Assembly (NCBI GenBank): GCA_032251435.1
Contig: JAVVEH010000058.1
Location: forward strand, 1 to 23,703
DNA from: JAVVEH01 sp032251435
GTDB taxonomy: Bacteria; Verrucomicrobiota; Lentisphaeria; Oligosphaerales; MVZH01
Length of the DNA stretch: 23,703 nucleotides
Direction: 5' to 3'
The notes beneath the pieces are model-generated. The model was given only the letters and a program-made list of their open reading frames with translations, was not told where the DNA came from and made no database searches. Of the stretch, positions 1 through 7,530 are shown in pieces (position 1 is the first letter of the stretch; every line of letters begins with the position of its first letter). The position numbers were made by a program, and so were the translations under genes.

Positions 1-54
1 GCAATATTATTCAAGACGAATTCAATTAAAAGATGGGGCAGGTGTGACGCTTAC
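1..54. repeat. 54-bp direct repeat, copy 1
   Basis: The first 54 bases recur exactly at 22310-22363 in the same orientation, and identity stops after the shared GACGCTTAC. The left end of the repeat is cut by the window edge, so its true length is unknown. Here it forms the 5' part of a small open frame that runs into the caspase gene; in the other copy it sits upstream, in minus-strand terms, of a terminator and a 48-aa ORF. Seen directly; its role is unknown. Confidence 0.9.
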
Positions 55-156
55 AGCGAACGGTGGGTTCCGAGCATCATCGCCCAGGTTGAGAAAAGAC
101 GGACCGGTCATGAGCCGAATACAGATGAAAAGGAGAAGCAGAATGACGACGCGTAA
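1..156 (+). CDS. Small charged ORF, 5'-partial, coupled to the caspase gene
   Basis: The frame is open from base 1 to a TAA at 154-156 (51 codons visible, start outside the window). Its last 33 residues, beginning SERWVPSIIAQVEKRR, are rich in K, E, D and R. They weakly resemble the C-terminal part of the 48-aa ORF at 22098-22244 (a D/E-K/R-W, then S-L/I-V/I-A-D/Q-L/V pattern, then an H/E/D-rich tail). It overlaps the caspase start at 143 by 14 nt, and the caspase ribosome binding site lies inside it, which points to translational coupling. I do not recognise a family. It could instead be a relic frame left by the repeated element. Confidence 0.35.
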   Translation, partial: AILFKTNSIKRWGRCDAYSERWVPSIIAQVEKRRTGHEPNTDEKEKQNDDA

Positions 157-922
157 GGCACTGATCATAATCAACCCGGGGGAAGAAGGAGCGAGGAACT
201 ACTGCGAGGGAGTCTTTGAAGACTTGAAGAATCTCAAGACTTATCTTGCCTCCCCCCAAGGCGGGGCGTGGCAATCTGGCGAGATCATTGAGCGGACCCG
301 ACCATGTTCCTCTCTGGTGCGGGGGGATATCCAGAAGCTAGCTTCTGCCGATTATTCCCTTGTTGTCTTTAGTGGACATGGATATGTCCAATCAGAGACC
401 GGCCACACAATCCTTGAACTCAAAAGCGGCGAAATACTTGATGAGATGGAGCTGCGCGCCCAAAGCACGCGCAGAACAATCATACTTGACTGCTGCAAGG
501 AGGTATATGACAAACAGGGGCGGAAGATCAAGATGGAGAGTTTTCAATTCAGTGTCATGCATAAGGCTGCCGAAAGCCTCGCAATGAATCCTGTCCAGTG
601 CAGAAAGGCATTTGATCTAGCCGTGAGTAAATGTGGCCACGGCGTCATCGTTCAGCACTCCTGCAAGCCGGGGCAGAAGTCTGGGGACAATGAGGTAAAG
701 GGTGGCTTCTACATCTCCAGTTTACTTGAGTCTGCGGAGGAGTGGGTACAGAACAACTTCTCTAGCGTGAAAGACAACCAGTACAGGCCTTTCTCCACTG
801 TCTCTGCTCACCTAGCCGCCAAGCCAAAAACCGCAGAGAAAGCGGGTGATAGGCCACAGACTCCGTACATTGAGAAACCCAAGAGTGAACCCTATTTCCC
901 CTTTGCGGTAGTGACTCAGTGA
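143..922 (+). CDS. Caspase-fold (peptidase C14-like) protein, 259 aa
   Basis: Likely a cysteine peptidase of the caspase/metacaspase clan. The catalytic His motif FSGHGY places His79 after a hydrophobic strand (YSLVVF), and the Cys motif IILDCC places Cys118 after a second strand (RTIIL), as in C14 proteins. The N-terminal KALIIINP strand is also typical. No second domain, signal peptide or membrane segment is visible; the last ~50 residues are polar and proline/lysine rich. I chose ATG143 because AGGAG at 131-135 lies 7 nt upstream; an upstream in-frame ATG at 44 has no such site and falls in the repeat. Stand-alone bacterial caspases are known as effectors or proteases in some defence and cell-death systems, but no partner of a known system is adjacent except the coupled small ORF. 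Catalytic activity is inferred, not shown. Confidence 0.75.
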   Translation: MTTRKALIIINPGEEGARNYCEGVFEDLKNLKTYLASPQGGAWQSGEIIERTRPCSSLVRGDIQKLASADYSLVVFSGHGYVQSETGHTILELKSGEILDEMELRAQSTRRTIILDCCKEVYDKQGRKIKMESFQFSVMHKAAESLAMNPVQCRKAFDLAVSKCGHGVIVQHSCKPGQKSGDNEVKGGFYISSLLESAEEWVQNNFSSVKDNQYRPFSTVSAHLAAKPKTAEKAGDRPQTPYIEKPKSEPYFPFAVVTQ

Positions 923-948
923 ATCAGGGCCCAAGAGAACAGATGGCA

Positions 949-996
949 ACTGACTCAGCTGGCCCCATGTGTACCGCCGAGTCAGTCCTACTTTTT
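949..996 (+). terminator. Possible terminator after the caspase gene
   Basis: ACTGACTC (949-956) pairs perfectly with GAGTCAGT (979-986) over 8 bp with a 22-nt loop, and a five-T run follows at 992-996. It begins 27 nt after the caspase stop. The long loop makes it a modest candidate. Confidence 0.4.
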
Positions 997-1050
997 GCTT
1001 TTATCGAGGCAGGAAATTCGAGGCAGTTGGTGCGGAATTCGCAAAAAAGT
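994..1050. repeat. Dispersed repeat TTTGCTTTTATCGAGGCAG, copy 1
   Basis: This sequence recurs at 2784-2826. The shared core reads TTTGCTTTTATCGAGGCAG followed by TTGGTGCGGA and TTCGCAAAA. This copy carries a 14-nt insertion that repeats GAGGCAG. In one frame the core encodes IEAVGAEFAK, which ends shortly after at a TAG here, so both copies may be fragments of the same unidentified gene. Confidence 0.7.
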
Positions 1051-1092
1051 CGGCAGGGCTGGCATAGCTTTTTAGGTAAGGGCTCGTAGTCA

Positions 1093-1281
1093 ATGACCTC
1101 TGATTATATCATTCAATTTCTCCCCATCATCTGCATTGCTTTCAGCGCCTTGATCGGGGCGTTCGGCTACTTGTTCAAGCTCGGGTTTGAGCACCGGCAT
1201 TCCGCGCGACCTTGGTTGCGGTCATTTTGCGGGATCCGCAGACCGCGGGGCGGAAAAGCCGCCGATGGCGGGACATATTAA
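1093..1281 (+). CDS. Hypothetical 62-aa ORF with one hydrophobic helix
   Basis: The first ~30 residues contain a plausible membrane helix (about residues 6-28, IIQFLPIICIAFSALIGAFG) followed by FKLGFEHR. The rest is arginine/glycine rich and looks like out-of-frame or unrelated sequence. There is no convincing ribosome binding site. It may be the truncated start of a membrane-anchored gene rather than a functional gene. Family not recognised. Confidence 0.2.
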   Translation: MTSDYIIQFLPIICIAFSALIGAFGYLFKLGFEHRHSARPWLRSFCGIRRPRGGKAADGGTY

Positions 1282-1552
1282 AGGGGTAGCACAGGCAGTG
1301 TTTGCTGAAGATTATTGAAGATTTCATGCTCACCCGCTATGCCTGTTATCTGATGGGCAAAAAAATCGCCCGTCCCCGAATTTAAACTGAAGATAAAACG
1401 GGCAAGAAGTTAAAATGAACTACGGAAAGCACGGAAAGAAGAAACCACAGATGGACACGAATAAACACGGACTGGATAAAACCACAGAACACACGGAGAA
1501 TAATTGGGACGTACGCACAGATGCTTATACCAGGCAAATAGATACATAGATT
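1282..1552. other. Intergenic stretch with CACAGA/CACGGA repeat track
   Basis: I see no gene here. From 1421 to 1500 the sequence is a purine-rich track of loosely repeated units such as GGAAAGCACGGAAAGAAG, ACCACAGATGGACACG, AATAAACACGGA and ACCACAGAACACACGGAG. Similar intergenic tracks are, from memory, common in some PVC and environmental genomes. An A-rich imperfect hairpin (ATGGGC / GCCCGT, near 1350-1372) lies just before it. Confidence 0.5.
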
Positions 1553-1990
1553 TTAAGCTTTTATAACGGCATTAAAAGCAATTTCTATATGCTTGGCAAT
1601 TTGCTCTAAAGGCTTCATGCCTTCATGACCTCCATGGTGGATCTTGTCAAAGATGTGGGAGCTGGAAGCATCCACATATAGACCGCTCCGCACGTCTCAG
1701 CGCCTCTGCGGGATGAATGAAGAATTTCGGATTTGGGATGTCGAATCTGTGCCAGCGAAACATCCGACCGCATGCTGCATTAAGGAACTCAATTTCTTTC
1801 GGTACTCCATTTGAACCGACCTCTGGGGTATTGGGTCGGACCGAAGGAAGTCATTGACTATGAGTTGTTTGCTGAAAGCTTCCCTGCTTGGGAGAATGCT
1901 TAGAAGGCTTATCAATGCCGGTTTTAAAGTTCCCAGTTTTTGCCGGTTCATGTCAAATGATTCAGATTCCGCTTGTTGTGACGGTTTCAT
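1553..1990 (-). pseudogene. Frameshifted unknown gene (about 140 aa when restored)
   Basis: Three minus-strand frames carry consecutive protein-like sequence. Frame A starts at 1990 (or Met 1951) with MNRQKLGTLKPALISLL and continues through NDFLRSDPIPQRSVQMEYRK. The next frame continues EFLNAACGRMFRWHRFDIPN and PKFFIHPAEALRRAE. A third continues DVRSGLYVDASSSHIFDKIH through EQIAKHIEIAFNAVIKA to a TAA at 1555-1553. The pieces abut without gap, which fits one gene hit by two single-base indels (the first at the AAGAAATT run near 1805, the second near 1690). I do not recognise the family. Real decay and sequencing error cannot be told apart here, though nearby core genes are intact. Confidence 0.55.
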
Positions 1991-2125
1991 GTTTTAACTT
2001 AAGGTTGTGCTGAGACCATTACGCCATTTCCCAAGCCACGCCCCCCAAGACAATTGGCGTGCGGCCCCGGCTCGGTGATCAATTTTGAAAACTGAAGTCT
2101 GACACCCGCAAAATGAGGCAGAAAA

Positions 2126-2761
2126 ATGAGTCCCGGTAAAAACAGTCTGGTCTACCAATTCAAAATAACGCTGCAGGAAATTGAGCCGCCGATCTGGCGA
2201 AGGATTCAGGTGCCGGCCAGTTACAGCTTCTGGGATCTGCATGTGGCGAACCAGGATGCCATGGGCTGGCTGGATTATCATCTGCATGCGTTTCGGTTCC
2301 GCCCGAAACACAAACAGAAGCCAATCGAGATCGGCATTCCCTGCGATGATGGTTTTGACGAATATGAAGTGATCCCCGGTTGGGATGTCCCCATCACCAG
2401 ATATTTGGATGAGCCTGGCCAGGCAATTGAATACGAGTACGATTTTGGTGATTCATGGCATCATGAAATCCTGTTCGAGGGGATCCTTCTGAAAGAAAAA
2501 GGTGAGAAATATCCCAAATGCCTGGCTGGCGAACGGGCTTGTCCTCCGGAAGACTGCGGCAGCGTTCATGGATATCATGAGGTCATTGAAATTTTACAGG
2601 ATTCCGACAATCCGGACAATGAAGAATACGCCGAAACAGTCGCCTGGCTAAAAGCGCATCCCGGAAAATATCACCCGTATGACCCGGATGTATTCGATCC
2701 CGATAAGGTACATTTCGACAATCCCAAGAAACGGTGGAATCATGCTTTTGCCGAAGATTGA
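2126..2761 (+). CDS. pRiA4b ORF-3-like family protein, 211 aa
   Basis: The N-terminal pattern (VYQFKITLQEIEPPIWRRIQ, then a V-x-x-Y-x-F-W-D-L-H stretch), the central YDFGDSWHHE motif and the CLAGERACPPEDCG motif are the signature of the plasmid pRiA4b ORF-3-like family (PF07929). This is a widespread family often found on plasmids and near mobile DNA. Its biochemical function is not established. Length is typical of single-domain members. GAGG at 2115-2118 sits 7 nt before ATG2126 and fixes the start. The conserved cysteines and histidines could bind metal, which is inference. It stands alone between the frameshifted gene and the tRNA region. Confidence 0.85.
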   Translation: MSPGKNSLVYQFKITLQEIEPPIWRRIQVPASYSFWDLHVANQDAMGWLDYHLHAFRFRPKHKQKPIEIGIPCDDGFDEYEVIPGWDVPITRYLDEPGQAIEYEYDFGDSWHHEILFEGILLKEKGEKYPKCLAGERACPPEDCGSVHGYHEVIEILQDSDNPDNEEYAETVAWLKAHPGKYHPYDPDVFDPDKVHFDNPKKRWNHAFAED

Positions 2762-3067
2762 AGGGGGTCGCCGGGTCAGCCGATTTGCTTTTATCGAGGC
2801 AGTTGGTGCGGAGTTCGCAAAACAAGACAGGTATGGGCACCGCTTATCCACGCTTATCCACGCAAATAAGGGGCATCCGAAAGGCGGGTGTTTAGCCAGG
2901 GCCGCGGGGACCGCGGAATCCAGAAGACGGTTGCATCAGAACTAAAAAACACCCGGTCCGAAGGACTGTGCTGGTGTCCTGAAAAAGGTGAAAACTCACT
3001 CGTTTTTCACGTTTCCGGCAGTTTTTATTTTTCGCGCGGCGAGGTATAAAATCGATAATTCAAGCAC
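2762..3067. other. Intergenic region without a clear gene
   Basis: It holds the second copy of the TTTGCTTTTATCGAGGCAG repeat (2784-2826), two tandem CGCTTATCCA decamers (2841-2860), and a nested hairpin at about 2947-2976 (ACACC / GGTGT outside GGTCC / GGACT). A second hairpin follows at about 2988-3010 (GTGAAAA / TTTTCAC). No convincing open frame uses either strand. Confidence 0.5.
2784..2826. repeat. Dispersed repeat TTTGCTTTTATCGAGGCAG, copy 2
   Basis: It matches 994-1050 except for the 14-nt insertion there and a few substitutions. In one frame it reads RFAFIEAVGAEFAKQD. It lies directly downstream of the pRiA4b ORF-3 gene. Confidence 0.7.
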
Positions 3068-3102
3068 AAAAAAAGCCGCTTAGAGCGATTTTTAAGCAGC
3101 TT
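3068..3102 (-). terminator. Rho-independent terminator of tRNA-Leu
   Basis: Read on the minus strand, AAGCTGCTTA pairs with TAAGCGGCTT (10 bp with one G-U) around a 10-nt loop, followed by a run of T (3074-3068). It begins 13 nt after the CCA end of the tRNA. Confidence 0.8.
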
Positions 3103-3114
3103 TTGTCGAGTAAG

Positions 3115-3200
3115 TGGTACCGGAGGTGGGACTCGAACCCACACGCCCGTGAGGACACCAGATTTTGAGTCTAGCGCGTCTGCCATTCCGCCACTCCGGC
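3115..3200 (-). tRNA. tRNA-Leu, anticodon CAA
   Basis: The minus strand folds as a long-variable-arm tRNA. Acceptor GCCGGAG (from 3200) pairs with CTCCGGT with a G-U first pair. The anticodon stem CTAGA/TCTGG encloses loop CTCAAAA, giving anticodon CAA (codon UUG). The T arm contains GGTTCGAGTCC, and the extra arm is of class II length. Discriminator A at 3118 is followed by an encoded CCA (3117-3115). Confidence 0.95.
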
Positions 3201-3204
3201 GATA

Positions 3205-3535
3205 CCATCAAAATTATTCAGTTGTCCGGGTATACCCGATTGCCCCGCCGTCACATGAAGCGCGGCGGACGGGACATGCGGCTCAGATCGGCGGCCCAGC
3301 GCCCCGAATGGATGCGAGCGGGGATTACTGTAATCAGGTTATGCCGGATTTCAATCGAATAAATCAAAAAAAACGGGTTCGCGGTTATCCCGAGGAACCA
3401 CTCATTCACACTGATTCGACACTAATTTTTGAAAACTGGGAAGTGAGTAGCCACAAAAAAACACAAAAAGCCACAAAAAAATCAACGCCTTCCTGCCCCT
3501 CTTAATTTTCGTGCCTTTTCGTGGCCCTTACTCTT
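3205..3535. other. Intergenic region with palindromes and CCACAAAAA arms
   Basis: No credible gene was found; open frames here overlap the tRNA or have no coding character. A 12-bp perfect palindrome CGGGTATACCCG lies at 3227-3238, just upstream of the tRNA on its strand. At 3443-3533 an A-rich arm (GAGTAGCCACAAAAAAACAC) faces an inverse arm (CGTGCCTTTTCGTGGCCC), which looks like a pair of inverted copies of one short repeat. Confidence 0.5.
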
Positions 3536-3752
3536 GCAAATCTCTCTTCTTATTTTTGCCGTTTCACTGCTAATCCGGTGGGTTAGCCTCTATTCTGCTG
3601 GCCAGCAGAATGGTCTGTCCGCACTTTTTCTGTCAGTAGTTCCGGCTTTTCTTCATCTTTCTGTAGTGGCAATCAATGACTTTTACAGAAAAAAGTATTT
3701 CCGGGACAGCCCCGATACGCGCCCCGCTTCCAGTGTTGATGTCTGGAGCTGT

Positions 3753-5231
3753 CTACAGCGTCACGCCGTCTTTGAAGATGGCGATTTCCCGGTAGTTGTT
3801 CCGCTCATTTTGGGTCGGTGTTCCCGAGGCGACCGCGAGAATCTTGTCGGTGAAGGCTTCACAAACCTCGGTCATCGTCCCGTCTTCGACAAGCACCCCG
3901 GCGTTAAAATCGATCCAATGTTTTTTGCGTGTCGCCAGATCTGTGTTTGTGGCGACCTTGACGGTTGGCACCGGGGCGCCTAAGGGGGTGCCGCGGCCGG
4001 TGGTGAAGACGATGATCGTCGCGCCCGCCGCGGTCAGGGCGGTGGTGGAGACGATATCGTTTCCCGGCCCGTTGAGCAGATTCAGCCCCTTGACTTGTAC
4101 CGTGCCGCCATAGGGAATGACATCTTCAACGACAGCCTGTCCGCCTTTCTGGACGCACCCGAGGGACTTCTCTTCCAAGGTGGTTATGCCTCCGTCCTTA
4201 TTGCCGGGCGATGGATTTTCATACACCACTTGACCGTGCCGGATAAAATAATCCTTGAAATCATTGATGAGGGCGACGGTTTTTTTGTACACGGTCTCGT
4301 CACGGCAGCGGTTCATGAGGATGGTTTCAGCGCCGAACATCTCCGGCACTTCAGTCAAAATCGTGGTTCCTCCCGCCGCGGTCAGGAGATCTGAAAACCG
4401 CCCCGCCAAGGGGTTGGCGGTGATGCCGGAGAGTCCGTCGGAGCCACCGCATTTCAGACCCACCACCAAATCTGAGACCGGGCAGGGGACACGTGAATCG
4501 TTTTCGACAACCGTGACGATTTCTTCCAGAATGGCCATGCCCGCTTCGATCTCGTCATCCACGTCCTGGGTCACGAGGAATTTCACTCGATGCGGATCAA
4601 ACTCACCCAGCGCCTGTTTAAAATCAGAGACGGCGTTGTTCTCGCACCCCAGACCGAGCACGAGCACACCCCCGGCATTGGGATGTTTAACCAGATTGAG
4701 CAATATCCGCCGGGTGGTTTCATGATCCTCGCCGAGCTGGGAGCAGCCGTGGGGATGGACGAACGTGAACACGCCGTCTGTCCGGCCGGCGAACCGCCGC
4801 CGGGCGTCGGCGGCCAGGCGCTCCGCGGTGTGGTTGACGCATCCGACCGTGTTGATAATCCAGATTTCATTGCGGGTGCCCACCGCGCCATCAGCCCGCT
4901 GATACCCGCTGAACGTGGCGTTTTCAAGCCCCGCCGCCAAGTCGGCGACCGGGGCGGGCGTGTACTGGTAGTCAGCGGATTCTGTCAATCCCGTCCGGAT
5001 ATTGTGGGTGTGAACGTGGTCGCCCGGAGCGATGTCCGTGGTCGCTGTTCCGATGGGGTGGCCATACTTGATGATTGACTGACCCGCGGGGATTGATTGA
5101 ACAGCGATCTTGTGCCCCGGCGCGATCTGACGGGGCAGTGTGGCGCCTCCGATGTCTGTTCCGGCCGCCAAGGTTTTCAGGGCGACCAGGACATTGTCCC
5201 GGGGTGAAATTTGGATCCAGTCTTTAGCCAT
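3753..5231 (-). CDS. uxaA: Altronate dehydratase, 492 aa
   Basis: Dehydrates D-altronate to 2-dehydro-3-deoxy-D-gluconate in the galacturonate branch of uronate catabolism; cytoplasmic. The N-terminal ~80 residues form the SAF-type domain (SPRDNVLVALKTLAAG through GDHVHTHN). The catalytic part carries GAVGTRNE (115-122), a conserved NTVGC, and GLKCGGSDGLSG (259-269), whose cysteine belongs to the metal-binding signature of this family. Length matches E. coli UxaA (about 495). It starts 3 nt after the uxaB stop, with GGAG inside the end of uxaB as ribosome binding site, so it is the last gene of the three-gene minus-strand operon. A galactarate dehydratase (GarD) or UxaA-like role on another aldonate is less likely beside uxaB. 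Confidence 0.93.
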   Translation of the reverse strand: MAKDWIQISPRDNVLVALKTLAAGTDIGGATLPRQIAPGHKIAVQSIPAGQSIIKYGHPIGTATTDIAPGDHVHTHNIRTGLTESADYQYTPAPVADLAAGLENATFSGYQRADGAVGTRNEIWIINTVGCVNHTAERLAADARRRFAGRTDGVFTFVHPHGCSQLGEDHETTRRILLNLVKHPNAGGVLVLGLGCENNAVSDFKQALGEFDPHRVKFLVTQDVDDEIEAGMAILEEIVTVVENDSRVPCPVSDLVVGLKCGGSDGLSGITANPLAGRFSDLLTAAGGTTILTEVPEMFGAETILMNRCRDETVYKKTVALINDFKDYFIRHGQVVYENPSPGNKDGGITTLEEKSLGCVQKGGQAVVEDVIPYGGTVQVKGLNLLNGPGNDIVSTTALTAAGATIIVFTTGRGTPLGAPVPTVKVATNTDLATRKKHWIDFNAGVLVEDGTMTEVCEAFTDKILAVASGTPTQNERNNYREIAIFKDGVTL

Positions 5232-5234
5232 GTC

Positions 5235-6728
5235 TCACTCCGTCACCCGTCTCACCGCCGCGGGCACGCCGTCACGGATCATCTGTTCAAGATACGCGGC
5301 GACCGCGGATGTCAGTCCGGGAACGGTGTTGAGATCCATTCCCCAGTAGTCATCCCGGCTTAAAACCGTTTGGACACGCTCCCCTAGATCAGACTCACTG
5401 TTCCAAAGGGTCCAAAAAAAGTCCAGAATGTCCGGTGAATCCTTGACCTCATAGGGTTCGCCGTCCACCTGCCGTTCGGCGATGATGGCTATGTCCCCGC
5501 GCCGGATCCCCCGGTAAAAGAGGATCAACGCCGCGAGGGAAAAGGTCAGCAGGCGGGGCAGCGTCCCTTTCCGTTTTTGATATTCAAGCAGGGATGGCAG
5601 CACACGTGTCGTGAATTTTGACACTGAGTTCAATGAAATGGACAGGAGCAAATGGTTGATATACGGGTTGCTGAAACGCTCAAGCACGGCCTCGCCAAAT
5701 TCCTCAAGCTCCTTTCGCGGCAGGTCAAGGGTGGGAATAATTTCCTCAAAGACACCCTGACGCGCGTATTTAGCCAGGACGGGATCGTCCATACAGTTTT
5801 TGACCGTCTCCAGTCCATAGAGGTGGGCCGCCAGGACGGTCATGGTGTGCGCCCCGTTGAGGATGCGCACCTTGCGGGTCCGGTAGGGTGTCATATCACC
5901 GCACCATTTGACATTGAATCCGGCCGTGACCAGCGGGAACTCGGGCTCGTATTCGAGGGGTCCTTCGACCACCAGGAAATGGAAAATCTCCCCGGCCACG
6001 ATGAGTTTATCCCTGTAGCCGAAGTGATGACAGAGAGCCTCCGCCTCGTCGCGCGGATAGCCGCTCACGATGCGGTCCACAAGCGTGTTGAAAAAAACAT
6101 TCGCTTGAATCAGCCATGTTTGAAACGCCGTGTCATCGGGATACCACTGACGCGCGAGTTCCGTCACGATTTGTTTGAGCGTGTCGCCATTGCGGTCAAT
6201 AAGTTCGCAGGGAAACAGCAGAAACCCCTTTGCCGCGTCGCCATTGAAGACATCGAACCGATATTTCAGGAAGCGGAGCAACTTGCCTGGGAATGAGGTT
6301 GGCGGCGCGTCCGTCGGCCGGTCGCTCCGGCGGAACTCAATACCGGCCTCAGTCGTGTTGGACACAATGACGCGCAGGCGGGGATTTTCCGCTTCGCGCA
6401 AGTAATCATCGAACCGCGTGTACAGATTCACGGTCCGGGTGATGGACTGAATGACGCTGGTGTCGACAACTACCTCGCCGTTCCGGATGCCGCGCAGCAG
6501 CAGGGTATAGAGGCCATCTTGCTCATTGAGCGTCTGGACCATGCCATGCTCGATCGGTTGCGCCACGGTGACACCGCCGTTGAACAGTCCCTGGTCGTTC
6601 ATACCCTGGATCATCCAGTCGATGAACGCGCGCAGAAAATTGCCCTCGCCGAACTGCAAGACTTTCACGGGCAATTGACGGACGGCGGCGCCGAGTTCCG
6701 CGGCGGTGGCGCGGTTAAGCGGTTCCAT
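5235..6728 (-). CDS. uxaB: Tagaturonate reductase, 497 aa
   Basis: NAD-dependent reduction of D-tagaturonate to D-altronate; member of the mannitol dehydrogenase family. The Rossmann motif LQFGEGNFLRAF sits at residues 24-35. The family catalytic K-x4-N-x2-H is present as K286, N291, H294 (KVRILNGAHT). The EIFHFLVVEG and NPYINHLLLSISLNS stretches fit UxaB better than mannitol dehydrogenase or fructuronate reductase. Length is slightly above E. coli UxaB (483). It overlaps the end of the upstream epimerase-like gene by 14 nt and precedes uxaA by 3 nt, so the three genes are translationally coupled. UxuB (mannonate route) is the main alternative; the uxaA neighbour argues against it. Confidence 0.92.
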   Translation of the reverse strand: MEPLNRATAAELGAAVRQLPVKVLQFGEGNFLRAFIDWMIQGMNDQGLFNGGVTVAQPIEHGMVQTLNEQDGLYTLLLRGIRNGEVVVDTSVIQSITRTVNLYTRFDDYLREAENPRLRVIVSNTTEAGIEFRRSDRPTDAPPTSFPGKLLRFLKYRFDVFNGDAAKGFLLFPCELIDRNGDTLKQIVTELARQWYPDDTAFQTWLIQANVFFNTLVDRIVSGYPRDEAEALCHHFGYRDKLIVAGEIFHFLVVEGPLEYEPEFPLVTAGFNVKWCGDMTPYRTRKVRILNGAHTMTVLAAHLYGLETVKNCMDDPVLAKYARQGVFEEIIPTLDLPRKELEEFGEAVLERFSNPYINHLLLSISLNSVSKFTTRVLPSLLEYQKRKGTLPRLLTFSLAALILFYRGIRRGDIAIIAERQVDGEPYEVKDSPDILDFFWTLWNSESDLGERVQTVLSRDDYWGMDLNTVPGLTSAVAAYLEQMIRDGVPAAVRRVTE

Positions 6729-7494
6729 GGCAATACGCTTTCATCAAGGCCAGCGCGGGCGCCAGATCTTCGTCGGGTTCAATCGTCGCTTCGATTGAGA
6801 CGCGGGCATTGTAGCCACCTTGTGTCAAGGCGTTAAAATAGGCGGATAAATCACAGGGCTCACCCCCGGGCGCGCGCCGATTCTCCGCTGTCGCGACGTG
6901 GACGTGAGCGAACAGATCCCCGTTGTCGATAATACTTTGATAGGAATCCCGGTCAGCCATAAAGTGATAGGAATCCACCAGGAGGCGAAAATTGGGATGG
7001 TTCACCTCTCTCACCAACCGGGCGCATTCAGCCACGGTCGTCAACACGTTGCAGTCCTGTTTGCGGAGCGGTTCAAGAACGATTGTCACGCCATGGGCGC
7101 CCGCCATAGCGCCCGCCATTGAGCTGAACGCCAGCAACTGCTCATGGGCCGCCTCACGATCGAACCCTTCAGGAATCTCGCGGGCACCGCCAGATCCGAA
7201 CACGGCGATTTGAACGGCGGCCGCCGCGGCGCGGGACAGGGTGATGTCCAAATAAGACCGCAAGGCGTCAGGGTCAACATCAGGACCGGTGATTTTCAAA
7301 TCACGTCCCGGCATCAGGCAATTGACGACTTCACAGGGCAGGCCCGTGTCCCGCATGAGCGCCAAGGCCTCTTTAAAAACCGCGTCGTCCTCCTTGGGCT
7401 TCAGAAGACCGCCAACGGTCGTTTCAAGGTAGTCAAATCCCGCCGCCGCCGCCCGAAGGGCCATCTTTTCATTCCCGCAGACACCAAATCGCAT
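6715..7494 (-). CDS. Sugar isomerase/epimerase-like TIM barrel, 259 aa
   Basis: Xylose-isomerase-like TIM barrel (AP endonuclease 2 family). The usual divalent metal ligands are present in order: Glu141 (VLEPLRKQ), Asp174 (LLVDSYHFM), a His in AHVHV (~197-199) and Glu235 (SIEAT). The start ATG7494 has only a weak GAG-type site. It is first in the operon and overlaps uxaB by 14 nt. Its substrate cannot be read from the sequence. A keto-uronate or keto-sugar epimerase feeding tagaturonate is a reasonable guess from context, but the protein does not look like the characterised UxaE epimerase, nor like UxaC isomerase (an amidohydrolase fold). Confidence 0.8.
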   Translation of the reverse strand: MRFGVCGNEKMALRAAAAGFDYLETTVGGLLKPKEDDAVFKEALALMRDTGLPCEVVNCLMPGRDLKITGPDVDPDALRSYLDITLSRAAAAAVQIAVFGSGGAREIPEGFDREAAHEQLLAFSSMAGAMAGAHGVTIVLEPLRKQDCNVLTTVAECARLVREVNHPNFRLLVDSYHFMADRDSYQSIIDNGDLFAHVHVATAENRRAPGGEPCDLSAYFNALTQGGYNARVSIEATIEPDEDLAPALALMKAYCHGTA

Positions 7495-7530
7495 GGTAGA
7501 CTCACTTTCTTTTGTTTGATCCGCAGCCTG

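Noticed and set aside
2841..2862. Two tandem TTATCCACG sequences as DnaA boxes or an origin
   Set aside because: Only two copies, both off the consensus last base, in a 10-bp tandem repeat with no AT-rich unwinding region or replication gene nearby; more likely a chance tandem duplication.
3149..3505. Open frame of 118 aa crossing the tRNA
   Set aside because: It overlaps the tRNA-Leu antisense and continues into A-rich repeat arms; composition is not protein-like.
3534..3983. Hydrophobic 149-aa plus-strand frame
   Set aside because: Its second half is antisense to the uxaA 3' end; the hydrophobic start lies in intergenic sequence without a start signal.
5652..6296. Long plus-strand frame of 214 aa
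   Set aside because: It is a shadow of uxaB, whose family motifs on the minus strand are unambiguous.
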